Origin: Aeromonas dhakensis
Lineage (GTDB): Bacteria > Pseudomonadota > Gammaproteobacteria > Enterobacterales > Aeromonadaceae
NCBI RefSeq assembly: GCF_000820305.1
Contig: NZ_CDBH01000044.1
Coordinates: 167,668-231,667 of the forward strand
DNA length: 64,000 nt
Direction: 5' to 3'
The notes under the pieces were generated by a model. That model searched no databases. It was not told where the DNA came from and saw nothing but the letters and a program-made list of their open reading frames with translations. Each line of letters begins with the position of its first letter. The first letter of the stretch is position 1. Positions 9,759-17,884 of this stretch are shown one piece after another. A program made the translations under genes and the position numbers.

Positions 9759-9978
9759 AAAGGCATACTCCGTTAATAAACTCCATTGCAGTGTAGACGA
9801 TGGGCAACCTCCGGATGGCCCGTAAAATGTGCGCTTCCTTGCACATCTGTCACTGCTGTCAGCCCTCGCGTTTCACCCGCTGCCGATGGTCAGATCCAGG
9901 CCCGAAAATAACCTCGCTGGCTGAATGTGAATGCGAAAAAGACCCGGCTACGAGGATACGACTGTGCCGGCCAGCCAA

Positions 9979-10010
9979 TAAAAAAGAAGGAAGACATGTC
10001 GTCTTCCTTC
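9979..10010 (-). terminator. Terminator of the secDF transcript
   Basis: Ten-bp perfect stem GAAGGAAGAC (9986-9995) / GTCTTCCTTC (10001-10010) with a five-base loop. The A-run at 9979-9985 gives a U-tract on the minus strand, 60-90 bases past the secF stop. Confidence 0.82.
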
Positions 10011-10073
10011 TCGCTACTTATATCCACTCGGGATGACCCGGCAGGCCCGCAGTTTGGTGGCCGTCGATAAAGG

Positions 10074-10988
10074 TCACGCCGCCTCCGCCAGCTCCTCTTC
10101 TTTTTTCTGGTAAGCCTGCGGCGTGAGCCCCAGCAACTCCTGCACGGTGGAGGCCACCGTAATGGAGGAGATGGTGCCCACCAGGATGCCGGCGAACAGG
10201 GTGAAGGAGAAACCGTAGAGGGCGTCACCGCCGAACAGCAGCAGGGCCCCCACCGTGAACAGAGTGGTACCCGAAGTGATCATGGTACGGCTGAAGGTGG
10301 CCTTGATGGCCACGTCGGAGCAGTCGTGGATCCCCATCTGGGTGCGCGAGCTGAGCAGGTCCCGCAAGCGGTCGGAGATGACGATGCTGTCGTTGAGGGA
10401 GTAGCCGATCACCGCCATCAGGCCGGCGATGACGTTGAGATCGAACTCGATGTTGAACAGCGCCAACAGCCCCAGCGCCACCAGACCGTCGTGCAGCACC
10501 GACACCAGGATGCCGATGGCCTGACGCCACTCGAAGCGTACCGCCAGGTAGGCGGAGATGGCCAAGGAGGCCACCAGCACCGCCAGCATCCCCTGCTGGA
10601 ACAGCTCGGCGCCCACCTGGGGGCCAACGATGGTGGTGCGCAGCAGCTCCACCGGCAGGTTGAGCTGCTGGCCCAGCATCACCGCCAGCTCCTCGGCCGG
10701 CCAGGGCAGCTCGTGGGGTGGCAGCTTTATCAGCCACTCGCCGGGCACGCCGGCGCCATGCAGCTCGACTACGCCCGCCAGGGGAGCCGTCAACAGGGCG
10801 TTGAGCTCATGGGCCTCCTTCAGGGTCTGGATGCGAAACTCCAGCAGGATGCCCCCGGTAAAGTCGAGACCGAGGGAGAGGCCGTTGATGGCGAGCACCG
10901 CGATGCTCGCCACGGTCAGCAGCACGGAGGCCCACAGGCCGATGTAACGCCAGCGGGTCAGCCCCATGGCAATGATCATTCTCAGCAT
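10074..10988 (-). CDS. secF: Protein translocase subunit SecF
   Basis: A 304-residue inner-membrane subunit of SecDF, which uses the ion gradient to pull secreted proteins through SecYEG. TM1 (YIGLWASVLLTVASIAVLAI) is followed by GLDFTGGILLEFRI, the SecF periplasmic signature, then the conserved VIGYSLNDSIVISDRLR and SGTTLFTVGALLLFGGDALY helices. The ATG at 10988 has GAGGGAAGAAG upstream; longer in-frame starts lack conservation. It follows secD with a 112-base gap and shares its terminator. No yajC lies beside it, which suggests this is an accessory secDF set rather than the yajC-linked one (inference). Confidence 0.95.
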   Translation of the reverse strand: MLRMIIAMGLTRWRYIGLWASVLLTVASIAVLAINGLSLGLDFTGGILLEFRIQTLKEAHELNALLTAPLAGVVELHGAGVPGEWLIKLPPHELPWPAEELAVMLGQQLNLPVELLRTTIVGPQVGAELFQQGMLAVLVASLAISAYLAVRFEWRQAIGILVSVLHDGLVALGLLALFNIEFDLNVIAGLMAVIGYSLNDSIVISDRLRDLLSSRTQMGIHDCSDVAIKATFSRTMITSGTTLFTVGALLLFGGDALYGFSFTLFAGILVGTISSITVASTVQELLGLTPQAYQKKEEELAEAA

Positions 10989-11100
10989 TCTTCTTCCCTC
11001 GACAGCAGATGGCTCTGGCTTCCCGCAGGGAAGCCCATGGCGCGGGCGCGGAGCAGGCTCGAACGCGCGGCGCGATGACACAGGTGGTGATCCGTCATGG

Positions 11101-12903
11101 TCACACCCTCAGCAGCTTGGCGCTGCTCTTGCCCCACAGGGGGTTGATGATGGCGCGCGTGCCCCAGATGCCGGTCACCATGCTGGAGATAAGGCCCAGG
11201 ATCAGGGTGATGGAGAAGCCCTGCAGCGGCCCGGAGCCGATGGCATAGAGCACCACGGCGCAGATCAGGGTAGTGATGTTGGCATCGAAGATGGTGCGAA
11301 ACGCCGAGCGGTAACCAAAGTCGATGGCGTTGGCCAGCGAGCCCCCTTCCCGCAACCGGTCTTTGATCCGCTCAAAAATGAGCACATGGGTATCCACCGC
11401 CATGCCGACGGTGAGTACCAGACCGGCGATCCCCGGCAGGGTCAGCACGGCCCCCGGCAGCACCGCCAGCATGCCCACCTGCATCAAGAGGTTGGCGATG
11501 AGTGCCGTGATGGCGACCCAGCCGAACTTGCGATACCAGGCCATCATGAACAGCATCATGCCCGCCATGCCAAACGCCAGCGCGGTGAAGCCCGCCTCTA
11601 TGTTCTGCAGACCCAGGGTCGGGCCTATGCTGCGCTCTTCCAGGATCTTGAGGGGCGCGGTGAGGGCGCCGGCGCGCAGCAGCATGGCCAGCTCCTGGGC
11701 TTCCGGTACGCTGCCAATCCCGGTGATGCGGAACTGGTTGCCAAGGGCGGTCTGGATGGTGGCGACATTGATCACCTCGCTCTGGGCCCGCAACTTGCCC
11801 TGGGCGTTGGTCTTGTACTCGGTGAAGACGGTGGCCATCGGCTTGCCCACGTGCTGGCGGCTGAACTGGTTCATCTTGCTGCCGCCCAGACTGTCGAGCA
11901 CGATGTTGACCTGGGGTTGCCCCATCTCACCCATGTTGGCGCGGGCATCGACGATGTGCTCACCGGTCAGCACCGGCTTGCGAGCCAAGCCAATCGCCTG
12001 GCCGCTGCGATCCGCCATGAAGAAGCGGCTGTCGGCCTGGGCTTCGTAGAAGGCCAGCGAGGCGGTGGCCCCGATCACCTCTTTCGCCTGCTTGGGATTG
12101 TGCACCCCCGGCAGCTCGATGCGGATGCCGTCCTGGCCCTGGCGCTGTACCGAGGCCTCGACGATGCCGAGCTCGTTGATCCGCTTTTTCAGGATCGACA
12201 GGTTCTGGGTCACCGCGTTGTTGGCCAGCAGGGTGCGCTCGGCCTCGCTCATCACCAGCCGCAGCTCGTTGCCGCTGCGCTTGAGGGTCCACTGATCCTG
12301 GCGGGTGCCGGCGGAATCCTTGATGATGGTGAGCCAGGGCGCCTGATCGGCCACCTCAGGCAGGGTCACCCTCACCTCCCCTTCGCTCACCCGGGCCACA
12401 TTGGCGCCGCGCAGGCGCGCCTCGCGAAACTGGGTACGCAGCATGTCCACCAGGTTCTTGGTCTGGTTGTCGATAACGAAGCTCAGATCGACCCCGATCA
12501 GCAGCTGGGAGCCGCCGCGCAAGTCCAGCCCGAGCTTGATGGGGGCGGCGCCGAGCTGGCTGATCCAGCCCGGGGCGTTGGAGTAGAACTCCAGGGTCAG
12601 CGCCGAGCTGTCATAGCCCTGCTGCTCCAGCAGCTGCTTGGCGCGCTGCTGCTCGGCCTGGCTGGCAAACACCAGCTCGACCCGCTCGCCCTGCTGCACC
12701 AGCTTCTGCGGCTCGATGCGGTTGTCGGCCAGCAGGGTACGCTGCGCCTCGGTCAGGCTGGTCTGGCCGTGCAAACCGAGGGAGGGCTGCTCACCGAAGA
12801 AGGTGGGCAGGGAGTAAAAGGTAAAGGTGAGCAGCATGAGCAGCAGCAGGGCGTACTGCCACATGTTCATGCGGTTCAGGGTGATACGACTCTTTTTTCT
12901 CAT
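11101..12903 (-). CDS. secD: Protein translocase subunit SecD
   Basis: A 600-residue SecD. TM1 is MWQYALLLLMLLTFTFYSLP; LGLDLRGGSQLLIGVDL is the signature of the first periplasmic domain; the second (P1 head) domain spans roughly residues 150-430, and the C-terminal RND-like membrane domain carries GMAVDTHVLIFERIKDRL with the Asp used in ion translocation. ATG at 12903 has AGAGG eight bases upstream (12912-12916). This same AGAGG can be locked in a stem with the end of the upstream leader ORF, so SecD translation is probably controlled by that leader (see 12911-13075). Usual SecD length, no defect seen. Confidence 0.96.
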   Translation of the reverse strand: MRKKSRITLNRMNMWQYALLLLMLLTFTFYSLPTFFGEQPSLGLHGQTSLTEAQRTLLADNRIEPQKLVQQGERVELVFASQAEQQRAKQLLEQQGYDSSALTLEFYSNAPGWISQLGAAPIKLGLDLRGGSQLLIGVDLSFVIDNQTKNLVDMLRTQFREARLRGANVARVSEGEVRVTLPEVADQAPWLTIIKDSAGTRQDQWTLKRSGNELRLVMSEAERTLLANNAVTQNLSILKKRINELGIVEASVQRQGQDGIRIELPGVHNPKQAKEVIGATASLAFYEAQADSRFFMADRSGQAIGLARKPVLTGEHIVDARANMGEMGQPQVNIVLDSLGGSKMNQFSRQHVGKPMATVFTEYKTNAQGKLRAQSEVINVATIQTALGNQFRITGIGSVPEAQELAMLLRAGALTAPLKILEERSIGPTLGLQNIEAGFTALAFGMAGMMLFMMAWYRKFGWVAITALIANLLMQVGMLAVLPGAVLTLPGIAGLVLTVGMAVDTHVLIFERIKDRLREGGSLANAIDFGYRSAFRTIFDANITTLICAVVLYAIGSGPLQGFSITLILGLISSMVTGIWGTRAIINPLWGKSSAKLLRV

Positions 12904-12910
12904 GAAATCA

Positions 12911-13075
12911 GCCTCTGTCAGGAGAAGGCGGCGCACTCGCCACGCTGGCGGCACGCAAAAAAACAGGAATGAGACAGTGACCCGTTCACGCGCGGTGAGC
13001 AGGCATCAGGCGGCGATGAGGTGGTATGAAGGACCGGACCCCATCGGGATCAGGCGAGGTAACTCTGACAGAAAC
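12911..13075 (-). promoter_or_regulatory. Long-range stem sequestering the secD ribosome-binding site
   Basis: On the mRNA, GUUUCUGUCAG (13075 down to 13065) is complementary to CUGACAGAGGC (12921 down to 12911): eleven continuous pairs, two of them G-U. The right arm fully contains the secD Shine-Dalgarno AGAGG (12916-12912), eight bases before the ATG. The left arm lies inside the last codons of the leader ORF, covering part of Arg148 through Gln151. A ribosome paused near the end of the leader would open the stem and expose the secD start. The pairing is seen in the sequence; the regulatory role is inferred by analogy with Vibrio vemP-secDF2. About 143 bases separate the arms. Confidence 0.6.
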
Positions 13076-13517
13076 GGTATTGCAGGTGCTGGCGCTGCAA
13101 CCGGTGCCGATGGATGGTGGCAAACCGATCGCGGAAACTGTGCTTGCGATAGAAGAGGGCGGTATAGAACAGCAGGCCGCACAGCAGCAGCAGGATCGCC
13201 TGCTGGGACCAACTGGTGACAAGCTCGTACACCACGTTGCCGGGCTGATGATCGCTGCGCAGGGAGTGCTCGAGCCGCAGCAGGTGATTCTGGTGGGAGC
13301 TGACAAACTTGACGATGCCGTCATCGCTGTCGCTGGCACTGTGGCTCACCTGGCCTGCGTCGGACGGTGCCGCGGCGTCATCCATCAACTGACCATGTTG
13401 GACGTGATGCTGGGATACGGGCAGGGAAAACCCCTCCACCGAGAGAGTGGAGAACAACAGAGCGAGGGAGATGAGCAGGGTCATCAGCGCCAGTTTCACT
13501 TTGTCGATCAGGTTCAA
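13050..13517 (-). CDS. Leader ORF upstream of secDF, candidate translation-arrest secretion monitor
   Basis: A 155-residue ORF read in the secDF direction, ending 146 bases before secD. Start chosen is TTG at 13517 (GGGA about 9 bases upstream); GTG and ATG codons shortly inside lack Shine-Dalgarno sequence. Residues 7-26 (VKLALMTLLISLALLFSTLS) look like a signal sequence, residues 31-105 are polar and histidine-rich, residues 107-123 (AILLLLCGLLFYTALFY) form a second hydrophobic segment, and a 32-residue basic tail ends HLQYRFCQSYLA. Its length, position and export signal match Vibrio VemP (159 residues, upstream of secDF2), but I cannot demonstrate sequence homology or the VemP arrest motif. 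Alternatively it is an ordinary small membrane protein. Confidence 0.6.
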   Translation of the reverse strand: MNLIDKVKLALMTLLISLALLFSTLSVEGFSLPVSQHHVQHGQLMDDAAAPSDAGQVSHSASDSDDGIVKFVSSHQNHLLRLEHSLRSDHQPGNVVYELVTSWSQQAILLLLCGLLFYTALFYRKHSFRDRFATIHRHRLQRQHLQYRFCQSYLA

Positions 13518-13546
13518 AAAGTTAATTCCCGCATAACAGAAAGGGA

Positions 13547-13575
13547 AAACTACCACAGGGGGCCCGTTGGAACAA
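13547..13575 (-). promoter_or_regulatory. Possible promoter of the leader-secDF transcript
   Basis: On the minus strand TTGTTC (13575-13570), a 17-base spacer and an extended -10 TG-G-TAGTTT (hexamer 13552-13547). The -10 is a weak match, but it lies between the upstream hairpin at 13580-13602 and the leader ORF. Confidence 0.3.
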
Positions 13576-13579
13576 GGAT

Positions 13580-13602
13580 GAAGGGGGTCGCCAACCCCCT
13601 TC
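13580..13602 (-). terminator. Weak hairpin downstream of the DUF6279 lipoprotein gene
   Basis: Nine-bp perfect stem GAAGGGGGT (13580-13588) / ACCCCCTTC (13594-13602). On the minus strand the following bases are only moderately T-rich, so termination may be partial. Confidence 0.45.
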
Positions 13603-13623
13603 CCCACCGGTTGGCCGCAACCA

Positions 13624-14481
13624 TTACCCCTGAGACATCTGCCTGAAATCGCGGGCATAACCCTTGAGCAGGCTGTAGAGGTGGGCCCGCTGGGAGATGT
13701 CCAGCGACTGGCTGAGATCGCTCAGCCAATTGACGGTGCGCTGGCGCGACTGATCGGTGTAGCCGGTGAAGCGGCCATCCATCAGGCCATCCCCCTGTTG
13801 CAGCAGGGCGGTGAGCTGGGCGCCGAAGTCCTGGCTCTGGCGCTGCTTCATCAGCCGATCCAGCTCCTTGGTCCAGGCGGTCTGAAACTCAAGCCAGGGG
13901 GCCTGCAGCTCGTACTGCCACTGGGCCCACTGGGCCACCAGCGGGGCCTGGGCCGGCTTCACCTCGCCAATCCAGAACACCAGCCGCTCGTTCATCTTGT
14001 CGCGAAACTCCTTGAGCATCTCCTCCCTGGGCTTGTCGGCAAACTCCTTTTCCCGCTCGGCCTGGCGGGTGAGCCTGTCCTTCATGAACATGGCCACCTG
14101 CGCCTCGGTCAGGGTGCGCGCCAGCCGCACCGCCCGCGGCACCGTGTCCTCCAGGGTACGGGTCAGGCTCTGCTGGGCCGCATCCAGATGGCGGGAGACC
14201 TGGGCCGGGGTCATGGGGCTCGCCACCGCCTTAGCCAGCGCATCGAGATCCTTGGCGTAGCGCGGCACCTCATGCTGGCGGTGCCAAGCCATCAGCCCCT
14301 TCACTTCGTTGTCCAGCAGGCGCTTCTGGCTGCGATCCAACGAGAAGTAGTCGTCCAGCTGCCAGACGATGGCCACGTCGAGCCAGTAATAGACGACCCG
14401 GGTGGAGCATCCGGCCAGCAGCAGACAGAGCAGCAGCAGACTCCAGCTACTGGGCTTGCGCCAGGAAAAGGTGGTCACCAT
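13624..14481 (-). CDS. DUF6279 family lipoprotein
   Basis: A 285-residue predicted lipoprotein: hydrophobic signal LLLLCLLLAGCS with a clear lipobox (L-A-G-C). The body is strongly helical and charged, with repeated W and Q residues (VYYWLDVAIVWQLDDYFSLD, DLDALAKAVASPMTPAQVSR), as in the DUF6279 family whose function is unknown. ATG at 14481 has GGAG eight bases upstream; the ORF could extend four residues further. It lies 62 bases after thiK on the same strand and may be the last gene of the hinT-lpoB operon. Confidence 0.85.
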   Translation of the reverse strand: MVTTFSWRKPSSWSLLLLCLLLAGCSTRVVYYWLDVAIVWQLDDYFSLDRSQKRLLDNEVKGLMAWHRQHEVPRYAKDLDALAKAVASPMTPAQVSRHLDAAQQSLTRTLEDTVPRAVRLARTLTEAQVAMFMKDRLTRQAEREKEFADKPREEMLKEFRDKMNERLVFWIGEVKPAQAPLVAQWAQWQYELQAPWLEFQTAWTKELDRLMKQRQSQDFGAQLTALLQQGDGLMDGRFTGYTDQSRQRTVNWLSDLSQSLDISQRAHLYSLLKGYARDFRQMSQG

Positions 14482-14543
14482 GCAGGGCTCCAATGTTGAT
14501 GAAACAGGGTTGTCGATACGGATGATTCACAATGCCTGACCCT

Positions 14544-15398
14544 CTACTCCAGCCGCTGCCGGTTGAGATCGATCAGCGCCTGATAGTCGGGCCCCGGTTG
14601 CTGCTCGGCCATCAGCAGCGCCCACAGCAGCCCTATGTAGTCGACCCAGGGCAAAAAGGCCCGGCTCTGAAAGCCGCGTGGGCCGACCTGCGCCCCAGCC
14701 CGCTCGCAGTAGGCCTGCTCCAGCGCCTCGCGCTGGGCCTCCTGCCAGTTGTGGGTGCGCTGGATGCTGGCCACCTCGAAACCGGGATGCCCGGCGGCGC
14801 CATACTCCCAGTCGATGACCCAGGGCCGGCTCCCCAACAAATTAGCCGGATTGAGATCATGATGGCAAGGGAGCCAGCAATCGGCGGGCTCGCGGCTGGC
14901 CAGCAGCCCCCGCTCCAGCGCAGGCAACCAGGTCGGCACCCGGGCCAGCCGGCCACGATAACCGGCGCTGTGGGCCCGCACCGCCATCACCACTCTCGGC
15001 ACCGGCAACCGGTGCAGCCGCGTCAGCACCCCGGCCAGCAGCGCTGGCTGCAACGCAGCCGGGGGCGGCGCCGCCAGCCAGTTCGGCTCGTCGCACCAGT
15101 CCAGCAGCATCAGGCCAGTGGCGGGATCGCTGTGATGGCAGGGCAAGGCCAGCCCCTGCCCCACGGCCCCCTGATAGAGCTGCCATTCGGTGGCCCGGTC
15201 GATGCCAAGGCGCACCGGATCGGGGTGGCCCTGGCGCAAAAAGTGACTGCGCCCCGAGGGGAGGCGCAGTCGATAGTTGCAGTTGGTCAGGCCGCTGGCC
15301 AATGGCTCCAGCCGGCCCGAGCGCCAGGGTGGCGGCAGGCGGGCCAGCAGGGCGCGCTCGGCGGCCGCCAGAGAGGACTCTTTCGACTTACCAGCCAA
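14544..15398 (-). CDS. thiK: Thiamine kinase-like phosphotransferase
   Basis: A 284-residue aminoglycoside/choline-kinase-fold protein. The Brenner motif is CHHDLNPANLL (catalytic Asp), followed by VIDWEYGAAGHPGFEVAS, the DFG-equivalent with metal-binding Asp. Position directly after lpoB matches E. coli ycfL-lpoB-thiK, so ThiK (thiamine salvage kinase) is the best assignment; general choline-kinase-like activity is the alternative. The only in-frame start near the N-terminus is TTG at 15398, which overlaps the lpoB stop region by 11 bases, implying translational coupling. No good Shine-Dalgarno is visible. Confidence 0.82.
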   Translation of the reverse strand: MAGKSKESSLAAAERALLARLPPPWRSGRLEPLASGLTNCNYRLRLPSGRSHFLRQGHPDPVRLGIDRATEWQLYQGAVGQGLALPCHHSDPATGLMLLDWCDEPNWLAAPPPAALQPALLAGVLTRLHRLPVPRVVMAVRAHSAGYRGRLARVPTWLPALERGLLASREPADCWLPCHHDLNPANLLGSRPWVIDWEYGAAGHPGFEVASIQRTHNWQEAQREALEQAYCERAGAQVGPRGFQSRAFLPWVDYIGLLWALLMAEQQPGPDYQALIDLNRQRLE

Positions 15399-15984
15399 AG
15401 GTGGACTTCTTGGCCTGCTTGCGGATCTCTTTCTGATCGGCCCACAGCAGTTCGCCGTTTTGCAGATCCATCAGGTTCATGGTCATCTGGTAGTAGACAT
15501 CCTTCACCTTGCCGTTGTCCTTGACGATGCTGGCGAGGTTGCCATAGACCATGTAGCGAGCGCCGGTCTGCTTGCCCAGGCGCACCATGGAGGCGGGATC
15601 CACCATGCCGCTGCTCTGCTGGTATTCGAGCTGCTGTTTGACCGCCGCCACCTTGCTCATGTCGACGAAGCGGAACTTGCCGGCGCGCAGCAGCTTGGTG
15701 CGGATGGTGTCGGTGATGGCCTCGGTGTCGATGTGCTCGGAGGTCTTGTTGCGGATGGAGTCCATGAACATCACCGGACGGCCGCCGGCGGTGATCTCGC
15801 TGGTGGCCGGCGATGCCAGCATGGAATCCGCCATCTTGTCGGCGATGGCCTGCAGATCGCTTGAACCGTAATCGACGGTCACCGTCTCGGTTTCGGTCGG
15901 ATCGCCATAGCTGACGGTGGTGCTGGAGCAGCCGCCCAGCAGCAGGGCGCCGGTCAATATCAGCAGGGCATGATTCATTTTCAT
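15388..15984 (-). CDS. lpoB: Penicillin-binding protein activator LpoB
   Basis: A 198-residue outer-membrane lipoprotein that activates the peptidoglycan synthase PBP1B. Signal peptide with lipobox LLGGC at about residues 15-19, a short linker, then the LpoB globular domain: RPVMFMDSIRNKTSEHIDTE, SGMVDPASMVRLGKQTGARY and the C-terminal NGELLWADQKEIRKQAKKS. The linker is short compared with the long proline-rich linker of enterobacterial LpoB. Overlaps ycfL by one base (stop/start) and thiK by 11 bases, so all three are co-transcribed. Confidence 0.94.
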   Translation of the reverse strand: MKMNHALLILTGALLLGGCSSTTVSYGDPTETETVTVDYGSSDLQAIADKMADSMLASPATSEITAGGRPVMFMDSIRNKTSEHIDTEAITDTIRTKLLRAGKFRFVDMSKVAAVKQQLEYQQSSGMVDPASMVRLGKQTGARYMVYGNLASIVKDNGKVKDVYYQMTMNLMDLQNGELLWADQKEIRKQAKKSTFGW

Positions 15985-16382
15985 CAGTAGGATTCCTCAA
16001 TCACTTCGCGTACGTAAATCCGGTAGCCCCGGGCGGCCGGGCTCGGCGCCAGGGCAGAGAGGGTGCGGGTCTGATAGCCGTGCAGCTTGAGCGGCGTCCA
16101 GCCGCGGCCATCGCTGGCGACCTCCTGCCCCGCCTCATCATACCAATAGAACAGGTATTGCAGCTTGTTGTCGCCGCGCTGGGTGCTGGCCGCCGCCACA
16201 TTGACCTGCAGCAGGCCGTTTTGTTCGCGCCGGCTGAGCTCGGTCAGGGTGACATTGACGTTTTGATGCTGCTCCGCCACTGGTGCGGAGCCCGGTGCTC
16301 CATAGAGCGCCACGCCGGAGGTATTGGTGGTGCAGCCTGCCAGCAGCAGAACCAGGCCCAGAGCCAACCCGTGTGCTTTCAT
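15984..16382 (-). CDS. ycfL: YcfL family lipoprotein (DUF1425)
   Basis: A 132-residue predicted lipoprotein (signal LGLVLLLAGCTT, lipobox L-A-G-C) with the YcfL/DUF1425 pattern LQYLFYWYDEAGQEV followed by WTPLKLHGYQTRTLSALAPS. Function unknown; always found beside lpoB, which supports a role in envelope growth. Its stop codon shares a base with the lpoB start. Part of the hinT-to-thiK operon. Confidence 0.92.
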   Translation of the reverse strand: MKAHGLALGLVLLLAGCTTNTSGVALYGAPGSAPVAEQHQNVNVTLTELSRREQNGLLQVNVAAASTQRGDNKLQYLFYWYDEAGQEVASDGRGWTPLKLHGYQTRTLSALAPSPAARGYRIYVREVIEESY

Positions 16383-16450
16383 CTTGCTCTCCTTGCCGGC
16401 GACCCCGAGGGGCCCGACCGGTCACTCATGTGTATTGCCATCGTTCGCCG

Positions 16451-17884
16451 TTACAGCGGCATCACCCGCGTCGTCAGCCCGGCACCGAGCCGCTGCACCC
16501 ACACCAGGGTGGTGCGTCCCTGGTGAATGGTGAGCGGCAATTGCCGCTGGGCTGCCCCCGCCCCCAAGGTGAGCTTCACCTCGCCCGCCGGCAGCATCCC
16601 CTGCCAGCTCGCTGCCTGGGCCGGCAGCGTCAGCCAGCTGCGGGTGTCAGCCCGCTCCGAGAGGGTATTGAAGATGCCGACCAGAATGTTGCCCACATCG
16701 CCCCCCTCCTTGGCGGCGGTGCGCCGCACCTGCTCCTTGGCCACCAGCCGCAGCGCCTGGCGGGTCAGCATGCCGGGCAGCCGCTCCTGCAGATCTTTGG
16801 CCGCCAGCGCCTCCAGCCTGACCAGCTCGCTGGTCTGCTCGACCCGCTTGCCCACCGAGACCGTGAGCGGCCCTGTGTCGGTGGCCCGATTATCGTAATA
16901 GGGGATGGCGACGGTAAAGGTGCGAAAATCGCCGCCGGAGGTGGCGATGGGCAGCGGCAGGAACAGCTCGCGCCGTGCCGGGATCAACCCATCTTCAAAC
17001 AGCACCACCAGCTGGCCCTGATCCTTGGCCAGGGGCGGTGCCTTGCGGCCCACCTTTTTCTCGGTCTCGCGGATCTCGTCCGCGGCGCCCCGCAGCACAG
17101 CCAGGCGCAGCAAGGCATCCTGCAGGCTCCGGTTGTCCGGCGCTATCTGGTAACCACGCTGATAGTCGACCCAGGCATCGTTGAGATCGCCGGCCGCCTC
17201 ATAGAGCACGCCGGAGAAATAGAAGGTGTAGGCGTTCTGAAAACCGTTCTTGACCCGCCCGATCAGCCGGTCGAGCTCGGGGGCGCCGCGCGACATCAGC
17301 TGGCGCATCTCCCCTTCAGTTGCGGTATCCGCCTCGGCCTCTTCGCTCTTTTGCTTTGCCTTGCGCACCTCGTCGGCCCGCCGTTTGAGGGCCTGCTCCT
17401 GCACCTGGTTGGCGCGGCGCACCTCCACCAGCGCGCCCTCGGCATCCCCGCGCTGCAAGTAGTTGAGAGCCAGATAGTGGTGCAGCATGGTGCGCTCGTA
17501 ATCGGGCGCCCGGTAGGCCATGGTCTGGTCATTGGTAAGCAGGCTGCCCGCCTGGGCCAGCCCCTGGCTGACCCGGTACTCGGCCTGATTGTCTTCCCAC
17601 GCCAGCCGGCTGTCGGCGGCGGCAAAGGCCTGCTTGCTGGCGGCATCCTGACTCGCCAGCCAGGCGATGCGCCCCTGCTCGAGCCGGTCCAGCACATAGG
17701 TATCGTCCCCCGGCGTGGAGTCACGCACCTCGGGCAACGCCTCGGCGGCATGGCCCAGCAGCAGCTGGTTGCGCAGCGGCACCATCTGATCGGAATAGGA
17801 GACGAACATGTCTTGCCAGTGGGAGGCACAGCCCCCCAGCAGGGAACCGGCCAGCAGCAGGCCGGCCAGCGGCAGGCGCGGCAT
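16451..17884 (-). CDS. COG3014 family lipoprotein with TPR-like region
   Basis: A 477-residue lipoprotein: [19 protein letters not shown] gives a signal peptide with lipobox L-G-G-C. The middle resembles tetratricopeptide repeats (LALNYLQRGDAEGALVEVRR and FSGVLYEAAGDLNDAWVDYQ). The C-terminal half is beta-rich, ending RTTLVWVQRLGAGLTTRVMP. It matches the COG3014 family of uncharacterised envelope proteins. The ATG at 17884 overlaps the hinT stop (TGATG), so it is translationally coupled to hinT. Its presence between hinT and ycfL is an addition relative to the E. coli hinT-ycfL-lpoB order. Confidence 0.88.
   Translation of the reverse strand: MPRLPLAGLLLAGSLLGGCASHWQDMFVSYSDQMVPLRNQLLLGHAAEALPEVRDSTPGDDTYVLDRLEQGRIAWLASQDAASKQAFAAADSRLAWEDNQAEYRVSQGLAQAGSLLTNDQTMAYRAPDYERTMLHHYLALNYLQRGDAEGALVEVRRANQVQEQALKRRADEVRKAKQKSEEAEADTATEGEMRQLMSRGAPELDRLIGRVKNGFQNAYTFYFSGVLYEAAGDLNDAWVDYQRGYQIAPDNRSLQDALLRLAVLRGAADEIRETEKKVGRKAPPLAKDQGQLVVLFEDGLIPARRELFLPLPIATSGGDFRTFTVAIPYYDNRATDTGPLTVSVGKRVEQTSELVRLEALAAKDLQERLPGMLTRQALRLVAKEQVRRTAAKEGGDVGNILVGIFNTLSERADTRSWLTLPAQAASWQGMLPAGEVKLTLGAGAAQRQLPLTIHQGRTTLVWVQRLGAGLTTRVMPL

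Noticed and set aside
9800..10036. 78-codon plus-strand ORF between the chemoreceptor and secF
   Set aside because: It runs through the secDF terminator hairpin and has no ribosome-binding site or family features.
10966..12972. 668-codon plus-strand ORF opposite secD
   Set aside because: Antisense shadow of a well-conserved secD.
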